Part shown: one piece after another, positions 54,860 through 64,000 of the stretch
How positions within the stretch are numbered: position 1 is the first letter of the stretch
How the letters are laid out: the number at the start of each line of letters is the position of its first letter
Source of the DNA: Flavobacterium sp.
GTDB lineage: Bacteria > Bacteroidota > Bacteroidia > Flavobacteriales > Flavobacteriaceae
DNA: 64,000 nt
Assembly: GCF_013822155.1 (NCBI RefSeq)
Contig: NZ_PNJW01000002.1
Location: 62,001 to 126,000 of the forward strand
Direction of reading: 5' to 3'
The notes under the pieces: generated by a model
The model's input: the letters and a program-made list of their open reading frames with translations, nothing else
Database searches by the model: none
What the model was told of the DNA's origin: nothing
Translations under genes and position numbers: made by a program

Positions 54860-57823
54860 ATGGTTTGGAAAATTACCCCGAAAAAACTGTTTTTTTCTGC
54901 TTTGCTTTCTTTGCTATTTAGTAGCAACAGCAATGGGTATGCTCAAACCATAACAATTGGAGTGCCCACTTTAGGATTCACTCAAGCTTGTGCCTCACAA
55001 GGATTTAATACTTACAACCTTAGTTTTACCTTTTTCCCCGTTTCTAATTTACAAACAGGAAATCAATTCATTGTAGAACTTTCGGATGTTTCGGGAAATT
55101 TTGGATCTCCAACCACTCTAACAACCTCGACTAGTACAACTTCTCCGGTTAACGTTTCGTTTGCACTACCTACTACTACGGCCGGAGAAGCTTATAAAAT
55201 CAGAGTAAGAAGTACAGCTCCGGCAGTTACTAGTCCATCAAGTGTATCTTTTTCTGCCTATTATGCCATTCACAATCAACCTTTTTCTATCAATAGTAAT
55301 GTGGGAACCGTTTCATTTTGTGATGGAGGAAATACCACTTTACAAGTTGACAATACAGGAACTTCGGCTTCTCCTTTGTTTTATTCCGGATTAACCTATA
55401 AATGGTATCGCAATTTTGCAGAAGTTACGGGTGCCACCGGTCCTTCATTAAATGTAACCCAATCCGGAAATTATTATGTGATTGTTAATTATGGAAGCTG
55501 TGTCATGAATTCCTATTCAAACATGGTGACAGTGAACGTTACTGCAGGTATAAATTTATCCATTACCTCAGCCGGAAATGTTGATTTTATTTGTGAAGGA
55601 ACACCCAGAACATTGACCTCTTCTCACCAAAACACCGGCTATGCTTATCAATGGTTTAAAAATAATGTTGCGATTTCCGGTGCAACAAATGCAACTTACA
55701 ACGCCACTCAAGAAGGAACCTATAAATTACGCATCACTTTTGGCGGTTGTGTTTTTGAATCTAACAGTATTTTTTTAGAATTAATTGATTTACAAATCGA
55801 TTGGAATGTAAATGCCTCAGAAGTGTTGATTCCGGGCGAACAACTTCAAATTAACTCGATTAATAATGCAACAACACCAACTTTTCAATGGAAAAAAGAT
55901 AATGTAATAATTACCGATGCAAATACGGCTAATTATACAGTTACTCAGCCCGGAACTTATCAATTAACCGTTACAGAAACACAAGGCTGCACAATTGTTA
56001 AACAATTAACCGTTGTTGTTCAATATCCTATAGGGTTTACGGCAACAATTCAAAATTCAGGTGATTATCAATCTTGTAATAGTACTACCTCAACTTTATC
56101 ATTGATTACATTAATTGCACAAACTTCAACGGGAAATGTGTCGGTCAATACTTCTAATCCAAACTTTACCTACCAATGGTTATTAAACAATTCACCTATT
56201 TCAGGAGCCACAAGTACTTCCTACACTATTTCAAATGCTACACAAAACGGTTCTTATAAATTAAGAGTAAACATACCTACTTTTACACCAATTGAATCAA
56301 ATGCTATTTCTATTGCGTTACAAATTCAAACACCTGTTTTGTCCGCTGTGGGCACTCTGTGTGGAACAAATTCAGTTCAATTGAACAGCTCTGTTACGAG
56401 TAATGTGTTTACTTATAAATGGTATAAAAACAATACATTAATAACAGGAGCATCACTTCCAAGCTACAGTACAAATCAAGCGGGGAATTATCACGTTGTT
56501 GTTTCATACGGTACTTGTTCAGTAACGTCAAATATATTAAACCTGCAACAAAACAGTATTACGGCAACACTTAATTTACCGTCAACTAGCTTAATCATTC
56601 CCGGTGAAACTAAAACAATTACAGTTACAACGAATGCGGTAAATCCCTCTTTTCAATGGTTTAGAAATAATGCCATTATCATGAGTGCAACAACTGCATC
56701 TCTTAATGCAACTGAAAATGGTGCCTATAAAGTTATAGTTACACAAACCACTGGATGTAACGCAACGCAAGAAGCAATAACAACACTGATTTATCCCACG
56801 TCATTTAATGTCACAATTGCTGCAAACGCAAATTATTCTTCTTGCAATAGCACACAGGCTACTCTTTCTATTTCTAGTTTCAATGCCGTAACTTTAACTG
56901 AAACGGTGTCAATTGTAAATAATTCTTTTGGTTATGTCTATGAATGGTATAAAAATGGTGCATTAGTTTCATCATCTGTTAATAACACCTATTTAGTTGC
57001 TTCTAATACTGATAATGGAACCTATGAATTACGTGTTGTTATTCCAAATTTCAATAATGTAATTTCGAACGAACTTCCAATTCAATTAGGGATTATTGAA
57101 GATTTTGTGCTTTCTTCTGAAGGAGTTTTGTGTGAAACGGGTGGAACAGTTATACTTTCATCAAACATTTCAAATTCAAATTATGCTTTAGCTTGGTATG
57201 CAAACGGAGATGATACTGTTTTAGGAACAGAGAACACATTACTTGTTAATAATCCGGGTGAATATTATATGACTGTCGAATTTGAAGGCTGTACCTACAC
57301 TACAAATTCAATTGTTGTAAATGTTCTATCATCTGACGGAATAACATTAAATATTGCTGATTCGATTACTGTAATTCAAGGTACTTCTACAGAGGTTATT
57401 GCTGCTGGAGCAGAAAATTATACTTGGTATTTCAATAGCCAAATCATTGGAACCGAGAACAGCATTTCTGTTTCTCAAGCAGGAATATATACTGTGATTG
57501 GAACCATTGGCAATTGTGAATTTACAAAAACATTTACCGTAACCGTGGTTGAAAACACAAGTATTGTGGTTCCGAATGTTATTTCAAGAAATAATGATGG
57601 AATAAATGATTTCTGGTCCATTCCGAATGAATATGTAAACAAAGAAGAGGTAGAAGTAATTATATATTCTCCAAAAGGAAAAGTGATTTTCAGAGCACGT
57701 AATTATCAAAATAATTGGCCAAATAACACTTTAGAATATTCAAAAAAAGAACCTGTTTTTTATTATACCATTTCTAATAATGATGAAATTATAAAACGTG
57801 GTTCAATAACTGTTATCGAATAA
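54860..57823 (+). CDS. T9SS type B adhesin with Ig-like repeats (CHU_C C-terminus)
   Basis: A 987-residue secreted protein: signal sequence to about 28 (NSNGYAQ), about nine Ig/PKD-like repeats each with a [YF]xWxxN core (for example YKWYRN, YQWFKN, FQWKKD) and a GxYxxxV/I end, and a gliding-motility-type C-terminal domain (about 905-987) starting NVISRNNDGINDFW. This domain targets proteins to the type IX secretion system and the cell surface. It is the first gene of an operon whose next gene is PorP/SprF-like and directly abuts its stop codon. Position suggests the equivalent of sprC in the sprCDBF arrangement of F. johnsoniae; orthology is not proven. Confidence 0.85.
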   Translation: MVWKITPKKLFFSALLSLLFSSNSNGYAQTITIGVPTLGFTQACASQGFNTYNLSFTFFPVSNLQTGNQFIVELSDVSGNFGSPTTLTTSTSTTSPVNVSFALPTTTAGEAYKIRVRSTAPAVTSPSSVSFSAYYAIHNQPFSINSNVGTVSFCDGGNTTLQVDNTGTSASPLFYSGLTYKWYRNFAEVTGATGPSLNVTQSGNYYVIVNYGSCVMNSYSNMVTVNVTAGINLSITSAGNVDFICEGTPRTLTSSHQNTGYAYQWFKNNVAISGATNATYNATQEGTYKLRITFGGCVFESNSIFLELIDLQIDWNVNASEVLIPGEQLQINSINNATTPTFQWKKDNVIITDANTANYTVTQPGTYQLTVTETQGCTIVKQLTVVVQYPIGFTATIQNSGDYQSCNSTTSTLSLITLIAQTSTGNVSVNTSNPNFTYQWLLNNSPISGATSTSYTISNATQNGSYKLRVNIPTFTPIESNAISIALQIQTPVLSAVGTLCGTNSVQLNSSVTSNVFTYKWYKNNTLITGASLPSYSTNQAGNYHVVVSYGTCSVTSNILNLQQNSITATLNLPSTSLIIPGETKTITVTTNAVNPSFQWFRNNAIIMSATTASLNATENGAYKVIVTQTTGCNATQEAITTLIYPTSFNVTIAANANYSSCNSTQATLSISSFNAVTLTETVSIVNNSFGYVYEWYKNGALVSSSVNNTYLVASNTDNGTYELRVVIPNFNNVISNELPIQLGIIEDFVLSSEGVLCETGGTVILSSNISNSNYALAWYANGDDTVLGTENTLLVNNPGEYYMTVEFEGCTYTTNSIVVNVLSSDGITLNIADSITVIQGTSTEVIAAGAENYTWYFNSQIIGTENSISVSQAGIYTVIGTIGNCEFTKTFTVTVVENTSIVVPNVISRNNDGINDFWSIPNEYVNKEEVEVIIYSPKGKVIFRARNYQNNWPNNTLEYSKKEPVFYYTISNNDEIIKRGSITVIE

Positions 57824-59815
57824 ATGATGAAAAATTACGTATTCGCCATACTATTCTCTCTGGTTGTGTTTGCAGATTTGCAAGCACAGGATGGACCTGT
57901 TTTGACGTTTACGATTCCTACTCAAAATAATTTGCTTTTGAATCGCTTTTTAATTAATCCAACTTTTTCAGCGGTTAAAGAATCCGATTCCTATATCACA
58001 TTATACCATAGAAATCAATGGATTCAATTTGATGATTCTCCCGAATTATACATGTTGTCCTATTCTGGAAAATATGGCGAAAGAGCAGGAGTAGGGATTG
58101 GTATTTATCAACAAAATTTAGGCATTATTACCAGTTTTGGTGGAATTGGAAATTATGCTTATGAAATTCCATTAAAGGAAAAAATGTCGTTAACGCTTGG
58201 TTTTAATTTAGCTTATTATACCAGTGGTGTAAACCGAAACAAAGCCGTAACGAATGAACCTGACCCGGCAATATTGGCGTTGCGAAATAATTCGGTATTG
58301 ACGTTAAAACCGGGAATAAATTTTTCATGGGGAAGTTTTGATATGGGAATTTATGCAGAAAATTTGGTGGATTATGATTTTAAATCGAGTGAAATGGTAA
58401 AAGAATACAGCGAAAAAATCTATACAAGCCATGTTGTATATAACCATCAAATGCAAAATCAAGAAGGTCTTTTTGATGAAGGTTTTTTCAGATTGATGTT
58501 ACGAGGAAGACTAAGTCAATCAGAAGATTTTCAGTATGGTGGATCTATAATGGTGAATTTTCCAAAACTGGGATGGGTACAGGCCGGAGTAGATGATTTC
58601 TTCGGAGTAGGTATTGGTGCCGGTGCTCATTTAACTAAAAAATTATCGCTCGGTTACACCTACGAAAGAGTCATTAATGAAGGTTTGGTGAATTTTGGGC
58701 CAACACATGAAATTACAATTTCTTATCGATTTGCAGGAAAAGAGAATGTGCAAAAAAACAATTATAAATCAGCTCCAAAAAAACCAACAGCATCTATAAA
58801 TAGAAATCCTAAACAAGCAAAATCAACTATTATAAATGAAGAAGAAGTTGAGGAAGATAGTGTAACGGAAGAATATGAAGATTTAGCCGAAGAACCTATT
58901 GTAGTGGAACCGGCTACTAAAACGAAAAAATCAGTTACTAAAAAAAATACAGCAACAACTTCTAATAAAACAAATTCAACCAACTTAGATGAGGAAGAAA
59001 CAGTTTCCAAAACATTTAATAAAAACATCGAGTTTGAAAAATTGAGAATGACCTTAGATGAAAACAATTTAAAATTATTGGAAATCATTGTAAAACAAGA
59101 CTCTATTGAAAATTTGAAAAAAGCCGATTTTGAAAAACGAATAGAAAACATGATGCACTACATTCAACGATTAGAAACAACTATAACAGAAAAAGATTGC
59201 AATTGTGAACCAAAATCTACAGTTGTTACGGAAGAAAAAACAGTGGAAACAACGACAACAAAAACAACGGTTAAAAGTCCAGAAAAAGAAGTCGTTAAAA
59301 ATGAAAAAACTGATTTAAACAGTAAACTGAATGCCATGAAATCTTCTTCTAAAAAAGAAGAAATTAAATTACCTACTACCAAAAAGAATACCGTTGAAAC
59401 AGAATTAGAAAATAAAATAATAACTCTTACTAAATCAAAAAATGATGAATCAAAAACAAATACTAACACTAAATTCAGTTTATCCGATGAAGAAATCAAA
59501 GCGTACTACTCCAGATTGACAGACAAAAAAAGAGCTACCGCTAAAAAAGGAAATTTTTTAGAAGTAGAAAACCAAGAACCCGGATTTTACATTATTGCTA
59601 ATGTTTTTTCTGAACCTGCTTTTGCAGACGATTTTCTTAAAAAGTTAAAAAAGCAAGGAATTAAAGCAAGTTATTTTATCAACCCAAAAAACAATTTCAG
59701 GTATGTCTATTTAAAAAAACATTCGGAATGGAGTGAAGCCCTAATCTCCTATTACACGAATGTAGACAACACCTACTTTGAAGAAATTTGGATTATGAAT
59801 ATCAACATTAAATAA
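57824..59815 (+). CDS. PorP/SprF-family membrane protein with SPOR-like tail
   Basis: A 663-residue protein. Signal peptide (to about 22, DLQAQ). PorP/SprF-like outer-membrane barrel (about 25-310: NPTFSAVKESDSYITLYHRNQWI ... ISYRFAGK). A Lys/Thr/Glu-rich linker with a helical segment (about 315-580), and a C-terminal SPOR-like domain (about 585-663, PGFYIIANVF ... FEEIWIMNINIK). PorP/SprF proteins dock type-B secreted adhesins at the outer membrane; the SPOR tail would contact peptidoglycan. It begins at the base after the previous stop and ends 11 bp before the SprB-like gene. Confidence 0.88.
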   Translation: MMKNYVFAILFSLVVFADLQAQDGPVLTFTIPTQNNLLLNRFLINPTFSAVKESDSYITLYHRNQWIQFDDSPELYMLSYSGKYGERAGVGIGIYQQNLGIITSFGGIGNYAYEIPLKEKMSLTLGFNLAYYTSGVNRNKAVTNEPDPAILALRNNSVLTLKPGINFSWGSFDMGIYAENLVDYDFKSSEMVKEYSEKIYTSHVVYNHQMQNQEGLFDEGFFRLMLRGRLSQSEDFQYGGSIMVNFPKLGWVQAGVDDFFGVGIGAGAHLTKKLSLGYTYERVINEGLVNFGPTHEITISYRFAGKENVQKNNYKSAPKKPTASINRNPKQAKSTIINEEEVEEDSVTEEYEDLAEEPIVVEPATKTKKSVTKKNTATTSNKTNSTNLDEEETVSKTFNKNIEFEKLRMTLDENNLKLLEIIVKQDSIENLKKADFEKRIENMMHYIQRLETTITEKDCNCEPKSTVVTEEKTVETTTTKTTVKSPEKEVVKNEKTDLNSKLNAMKSSSKKEEIKLPTTKKNTVETELENKIITLTKSKNDESKTNTNTKFSLSDEEIKAYYSRLTDKKRATAKKGNFLEVENQEPGFYIIANVFSEPAFADDFLKKLKKQGIKASYFINPKNNFRYVYLKKHSEWSEALISYYTNVDNTYFEEIWIMNINIK

Positions 59816-59826
59816 AAACCAAAAAA

Positions 59827-62800
59827 ATGAAAACGCCCCAAATACCACATTTAAAAACAATTGCCCTACTCAGTTGTTTTTTATTAATCAACTTGATCGG
59901 AACCGCTCAAGTTGCCGTTCCTTTTACCGTTCGATATGAACGAAATCTAAAAGGAGACATGACTTTAATTTCCAACAATATTGTTAACAGACAAAACAAT
60001 ACAGATGGACCCAATGTACCATATAATTTAACCGGTAATACTTCTGAATATAATGACAACCTCAACATGCAATACATTGATGTTGATGGCGATGCTTCAA
60101 CATTCAGTTCAAGTAGTGCCACGTTAACATTACCTGCAAGCGGTTGTAATAAAATCGTTTATGCCGGTTTATATTGGTCAGCAACCTATCGTTTCAATAA
60201 CGGATTTTCAACTTCTCCGGGAGATGGCGATAACGTTAGAGCAAATGATTTTAATCAAATAAAATTAAAACTGCCGGGAGGAACTTATCAAAATATTACG
60301 GGTCAATTAATTTTTGATGGATTTACTGATCCAAACTTTATTGCTAACAGTCCATATGCCTGTTATGCAAATATTACTTCATTAGTTACAGGTTTAGCTA
60401 ATCCGGAAGGAGAATATACCGCAGCCAACATCAGAGCCACACAAGGTTTTGTAAATGGTGGTGGTGTTTCCGGTGGATGGACTATTTTCTTTGTATATGA
60501 AAATCCAACCATGACCGGAAAATATATTACCGCATATGACGGATTTGCAGGAGTAAGAGCAACTATCGGTCAAACAGATATTTCCTATTCAGGTTTTACA
60601 ACTTTACCACCACCATTTCCGGTTAGAGCAAAATTAGCTTCTGCCGCTTTGGAAGGTGATAACAGAATTACAGGAGATCAATTGTTGTTCAAAGCAGCAA
60701 CAAACCCAACATTTACCGCTTTAAGCAATACGTTAAATGTGGCAAATAACTTTTTTAACAGTAGAATTACACTAAATAATTTAGATTTTACAGACCGAGT
60801 TCCTAATAGTTTAAACACATTGGGATATGATGGTGATATTATCACCATAAGCAACCCGATGAATAGTGTTATTCCAAATAACGAAACAGCGGCTACGTTG
60901 CGAATTACTTCAACACAAGATACTTACTTTATGTTCTTTAATGCATTCAACATTGAAGTCATAGAACCGGATATTAAATTAGTAAAAACAGTTCAGGATA
61001 TTAGTGGAAATGACATTGGTGGGGCTAATGTCAACCTAGGGCAAATTCTGGATTATGTGATTACTTTTCAAAACATAGGAAATGATGATGCAACAAATTC
61101 ATCAATTCGCGATATTTTACCTATCAATACAACATTTATTTCAGCCGATTTGAGTGGAGCTCCGGGCGTGACTTTCACTCATGACCCATCGACTGATGAA
61201 TTGTTTTTTACTCTACCCGATAATTTGTTGCAAATTGGTGACCCTATATATACCATTAGAATTCGTGTACAAGTGGCAACAACTTGTAGCGAATTAGAGG
61301 ATGCGTGTTCTAATTTAATTCAAAATCAAGCCTATACCACTTATCAAGGTGTGTTAAATAGTAATGTTATTTCAAATGACCCAAGTTTTGCCGGCCTGGA
61401 TAGTTGTGGATTTGGTCTTCCGGGACCGGCGAATTTCTTGGTAGATATTGATGATTGTATTTTTTCCAGCGATGCTTATTTGTGCGGTACCAGTTTGCTT
61501 TTAACTGCTGCCAATGGTTATGACACTTATACTTGGTATAATAGTGCCGGAACCGTTATTGGAAACTCACAAAGCATTACAGTAAACACCGTTGGAACAT
61601 ATACTGTAGTAAATACAGCTACACCTCCATGTATTGGAATTACACAAACGTTTAATGTGTTGCTTTTTGGAGCTACTCAAACAAATCCGGTGATTCCTTT
61701 TGCCGATCAAGTAGTAATTTGCCCAAATAATGGTGAACAATTACCCTTGATTTTCCTTTGTGGAGCAAATGATAGTCAATTAATTCAAACAGGAATCAGT
61801 GATGCAACCAGTATCGTTTGGGAAATCTTAAACGAAAGCAGTTGCCCTGCTGTTGGAATAGCCAATTGTGCCAATAACAACCCGACTTGTCAATGGAATC
61901 AAGTAGGAACAGGAGCAAATTTTAATGTAACGACTGCGGGACAATATCGTTTGACGATTAATTATCAAGATGGGTGTTTTACCCGATTTTATTTTAATGT
62001 ATTTACCAACTTACTTGACATTCAATTTACTTCTACGAATATCCTTTGTAATACTCCCGGAAGTATCACCATAACAAATCTTCCCTCAGATTATCAGTTT
62101 CAATTGATTGATCAAGTGACGGGAATGATAATTTTTCCGTACCAAAATAGTCCAGTCTTTACAATATCACAAGCGGGTGTTTATACTGTTTTAGTAACTC
62201 AAATTGGTGTGGCGAATGGTTGTGTTTTTGAATTGCCAAATATTGGTATTCAGCAGAATGATTTTCAGGTAACTCTAATTCCACAAAACACAAATTGTAA
62301 CGGATTCGGAAGTATTCGGGCACAAGTTTCGGGGGCTCAACCTCAATATACTTTTACCATTACGAGTCCAATTTCTATCACCAGTGGATTAGTAACGGAT
62401 AATGATTATACTTTTAACAATTTAAATCCGGGAACTTATAGTGTTACCGTAACAACTGAAGACGGTTGTTCTTTTACAGATACCGTTACCATTTTAGATC
62501 AAAATAATTTAGCTCTAGTGGCTACTGTAACTCAAAGTATTGGTTGTAACTCAGGTTTAATTACCGTTGTCGCTAGTGGTGGGAATCCTCCATATTCTTA
62601 TGCAATAAGTACTATTGATGGTGTTCCTCAAAATCCAACAGCCGGTGATTTTCAAACAGCGGATACATTTGTGATTACCACTCCTGGAACTTATACTTTT
62701 ATCGTCGTTGATGCAAACAATTGTAATTCGGTTTCAAATCCGGTAACAATTACAATTTCCCCTGATGTGGTTTATACCACTGCTGTTCAAAATGTTTTAT

Positions 62801-64000
62801 GTAATGGCGCATCAAGCGGTTCAATTACTTACACCATTTCTAATTCAAATGGTTTTCAGGTAACATTTCAACTTGTTGATTCAAACGGGATAGTAATTGC
62901 AAGTAATAACTCCGGAATATTTACCAATCTTCCTATTGGTAGTTATACTGTGAATATTCTTCAATCTCAAGGAAGTACTTCTTGTACATTTACTGACACT
63001 TTTATGATAACTCAACCTTCTCCAATTACAGGAATTGCAGTAATCACACAAAACTATACTTGTCTAACAAATGGTTCAATTGGTATTCAAACCGGAAGTG
63101 TTTCCGGTGGAACTGCACCGTATCTATTTAGTATTGATGGTGTTAACTTTTCAACTATTTCAGATTTCTCTGGTTTAACTTCAGGAAATTATACTATTTA
63201 TATTCAAGATGCTAATGGGTGTTTGTTTACTACAAATACCATATCATTACTAGCTCCAAATCAATTAACAGCTATTACATTTAGTGCAACTGCCTTAACC
63301 TGTCCGTCTCAAGTTTCAACAGTTACAATATCCACTGTTGGTGGCACAGCTCCTTTTAATTATCAAATCATCGCTCCCGTTGGTCAAACAGTTAATAATG
63401 GAACTAATCCGGTTTTCACAGGATTAACTGCAGGCACCTATACATTTCAAGTAACAGATTCCAATGGATGCACGTATCAAGATTCATACACCATTAATGC
63501 ATTGCCTTCTATAGATGTAATCGGACAAACCGTAAGTAATGTCATTTGCTTTGGTGGTAATAATGGTGCGATATTGTTTACTGTAAACAGCACAAATCCT
63601 TATAATTATCAAGTAACAAATACCGCTGGTACGGTTGTTTCTTCTGGAAATAATTCAAGTTTAACAACCATTTCTTTAACCGGATTAACAGCATCAACGT
63701 ATACTATTTCAGTGACTGACACAGTTACAAATTGTACAGATAGTGCTACCGCTATTGTTAATACTCCAAGTGCCGCACTAGCTTTCACATTGACAACAAA
63801 CCAAATAAGTTGTGCTTCAAACGGAAGTGTGACCATCACAGTAACAGGTGGGTGGGGAAGTTATCAATATCAATTAACTCAACCAAACGGAACTATTCTT
63901 GGTCCACAATCAGGTTCAATTTTTACAAATTTAACACAAACCGGAACTTACACAATTTCGGTAAACGATATCAATGGATGTATTGTGAGCAATACATTTA
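59827..64000 (+). CDS. SprB-like giant gliding/adhesion protein, 3' end beyond window
   Basis: An uninterrupted frame of 1391 codons to the window end. Signal peptide (to about 28, LIGTAQ). N-terminal domain about 29-375, shared with the protein at 33164. A DUF11-type repeat at about 379-480 (LVKTVQDISGND ... GQILDYVITFQN). Ig-like parts to about 735. Then SprB repeats of about 80-88 residues, each starting with an NxxCxGxxxGSI-like phrase (about residues 738, 822, 904, 989, 1076, 1156, 1238, 1327). SprB is the moving surface adhesin of gliding flavobacteria. The type-B C-terminal domain should lie downstream. Confidence 0.85.
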   Translation, partial: MKTPQIPHLKTIALLSCFLLINLIGTAQVAVPFTVRYERNLKGDMTLISNNIVNRQNNTDGPNVPYNLTGNTSEYNDNLNMQYIDVDGDASTFSSSSATLTLPASGCNKIVYAGLYWSATYRFNNGFSTSPGDGDNVRANDFNQIKLKLPGGTYQNITGQLIFDGFTDPNFIANSPYACYANITSLVTGLANPEGEYTAANIRATQGFVNGGGVSGGWTIFFVYENPTMTGKYITAYDGFAGVRATIGQTDISYSGFTTLPPPFPVRAKLASAALEGDNRITGDQLLFKAATNPTFTALSNTLNVANNFFNSRITLNNLDFTDRVPNSLNTLGYDGDIITISNPMNSVIPNNETAATLRITSTQDTYFMFFNAFNIEVIEPDIKLVKTVQDISGNDIGGANVNLGQILDYVITFQNIGNDDATNSSIRDILPINTTFISADLSGAPGVTFTHDPSTDELFFTLPDNLLQIGDPIYTIRIRVQVATTCSELEDACSNLIQNQAYTTYQGVLNSNVISNDPSFAGLDSCGFGLPGPANFLVDIDDCIFSSDAYLCGTSLLLTAANGYDTYTWYNSAGTVIGNSQSITVNTVGTYTVVNTATPPCIGITQTFNVLLFGATQTNPVIPFADQVVICPNNGEQLPLIFLCGANDSQLIQTGISDATSIVWEILNESSCPAVGIANCANNNPTCQWNQVGTGANFNVTTAGQYRLTINYQDGCFTRFYFNVFTNLLDIQFTSTNILCNTPGSITITNLPSDYQFQLIDQVTGMIIFPYQNSPVFTISQAGVYTVLVTQIGVANGCVFELPNIGIQQNDFQVTLIPQNTNCNGFGSIRAQVSGAQPQYTFTITSPISITSGLVTDNDYTFNNLNPGTYSVTVTTEDGCSFTDTVTILDQNNLALVATVTQSIGCNSGLITVVASGGNPPYSYAISTIDGVPQNPTAGDFQTADTFVITTPGTYTFIVVDANNCNSVSNPVTITISPDVVYTTAVQNVLCNGASSGSITYTISNSNGFQVTFQLVDSNGIVIASNNSGIFTNLPIGSYTVNILQSQGSTSCTFTDTFMITQPSPITGIAVITQNYTCLTNGSIGIQTGSVSGGTAPYLFSIDGVNFSTISDFSGLTSGNYTIYIQDANGCLFTTNTISLLAPNQLTAITFSATALTCPSQVSTVTISTVGGTAPFNYQIIAPVGQTVNNGTNPVFTGLTAGTYTFQVTDSNGCTYQDSYTINALPSIDVIGQTVSNVICFGGNNGAILFTVNSTNPYNYQVTNTAGTVVSSGNNSSLTTISLTGLTASTYTISVTDTVTNCTDSATAIVNTPSAALAFTLTTNQISCASNGSVTITVTGGWGSYQYQLTQPNGTILGPQSGSIFTNLTQTGTYTISVNDINGCIVSNTF

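Noticed and set aside
58762..59499. Two minus-strand ORFs of 111-129 residues
   Set aside because: Antisense to the low-complexity linker of the PorP/SprF protein; Ser/Phe/Val-rich composition is an artefact of reading the AAA/GAA-rich strand backwards.

Overview
The window is AT-rich DNA from a Bacteroidota genome, most probably a gliding member of the Flavobacteriaceae close to Flavobacterium. The reasons are the promoter elements of the TTG-N(about 22)-TAnnTTTG type, the lack of Shine-Dalgarno sequences, the lineage-typical families (DUF3078, DUF2480, DUF4837, DUF4175, PorP/SprF, CHU_C-type C-termini, SprB repeats), and very large secreted repeat proteins. I see no rRNA, tRNA, CRISPR array, transposase or prophage.

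Layout. 1-6031 (-): a giant secreted adhesin, truncated by the window start. 6221-7441 (+): hflX. 7505-18434 (-): a complete SUF iron-sulfur assembly locus in two transcription units (sufA-sufB-sufC-sufD, and sufS-lipoprotein-sufE-DUF59-DUF2480-DUF3078). An opposite-strand serine hydrolase (12155-13498) separates the two units, and several intergenic junctions carry palindromes or inverted-repeat-bounded small ORFs. 18606-25332 (+): MBL-fold hydrolase, lipoprotein subtilase, M1 peptidase, octaheme cytochrome/TPR lipoprotein. 25409-28385 (+): rnpA, S41 peptidase, double-OmpA protein. 28382-35038 (-): GNAT, DUF4837, LysM transglycosylase, pgk, and a secreted SPOR-tailed protein. 35266-36802 (+): DNA polymerase III delta' and DoxX. 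36805-46725 (-): helicase, Skp-like, methyltransferase, mnmG, ybeY, DUF4175, with three parS-like sites around mnmG. 46892-48397 (+): gltX. 48432-54476: mixed envelope genes and glnS. 54860-64000 (+): a three-gene gliding/adhesin operon (CHU_C protein, PorP/SprF+SPOR protein, SprB-like giant running off the window end).

The most interesting observation is in the SUF locus. Three small ORFs of families best known from 23S rRNA intervening sequences (two four-helix-bundle proteins and one GxxExxY protein) sit exactly in operon junctions. Each is bracketed by imperfect inverted repeats of 27-36 bp. A further junction holds what looks like the same kind of palindrome without an ORF. This suggests IVS-like mobile modules that insert between genes of an mRNA operon. 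One of the ORFs is frameshifted.

A second theme is domain shuffling at the cell surface. The secreted protein next to pgk combines the N-terminal domain of the SprB-like giant with the SPOR-like tail of the PorP/SprF protein, although the genes lie about 23 kb apart.
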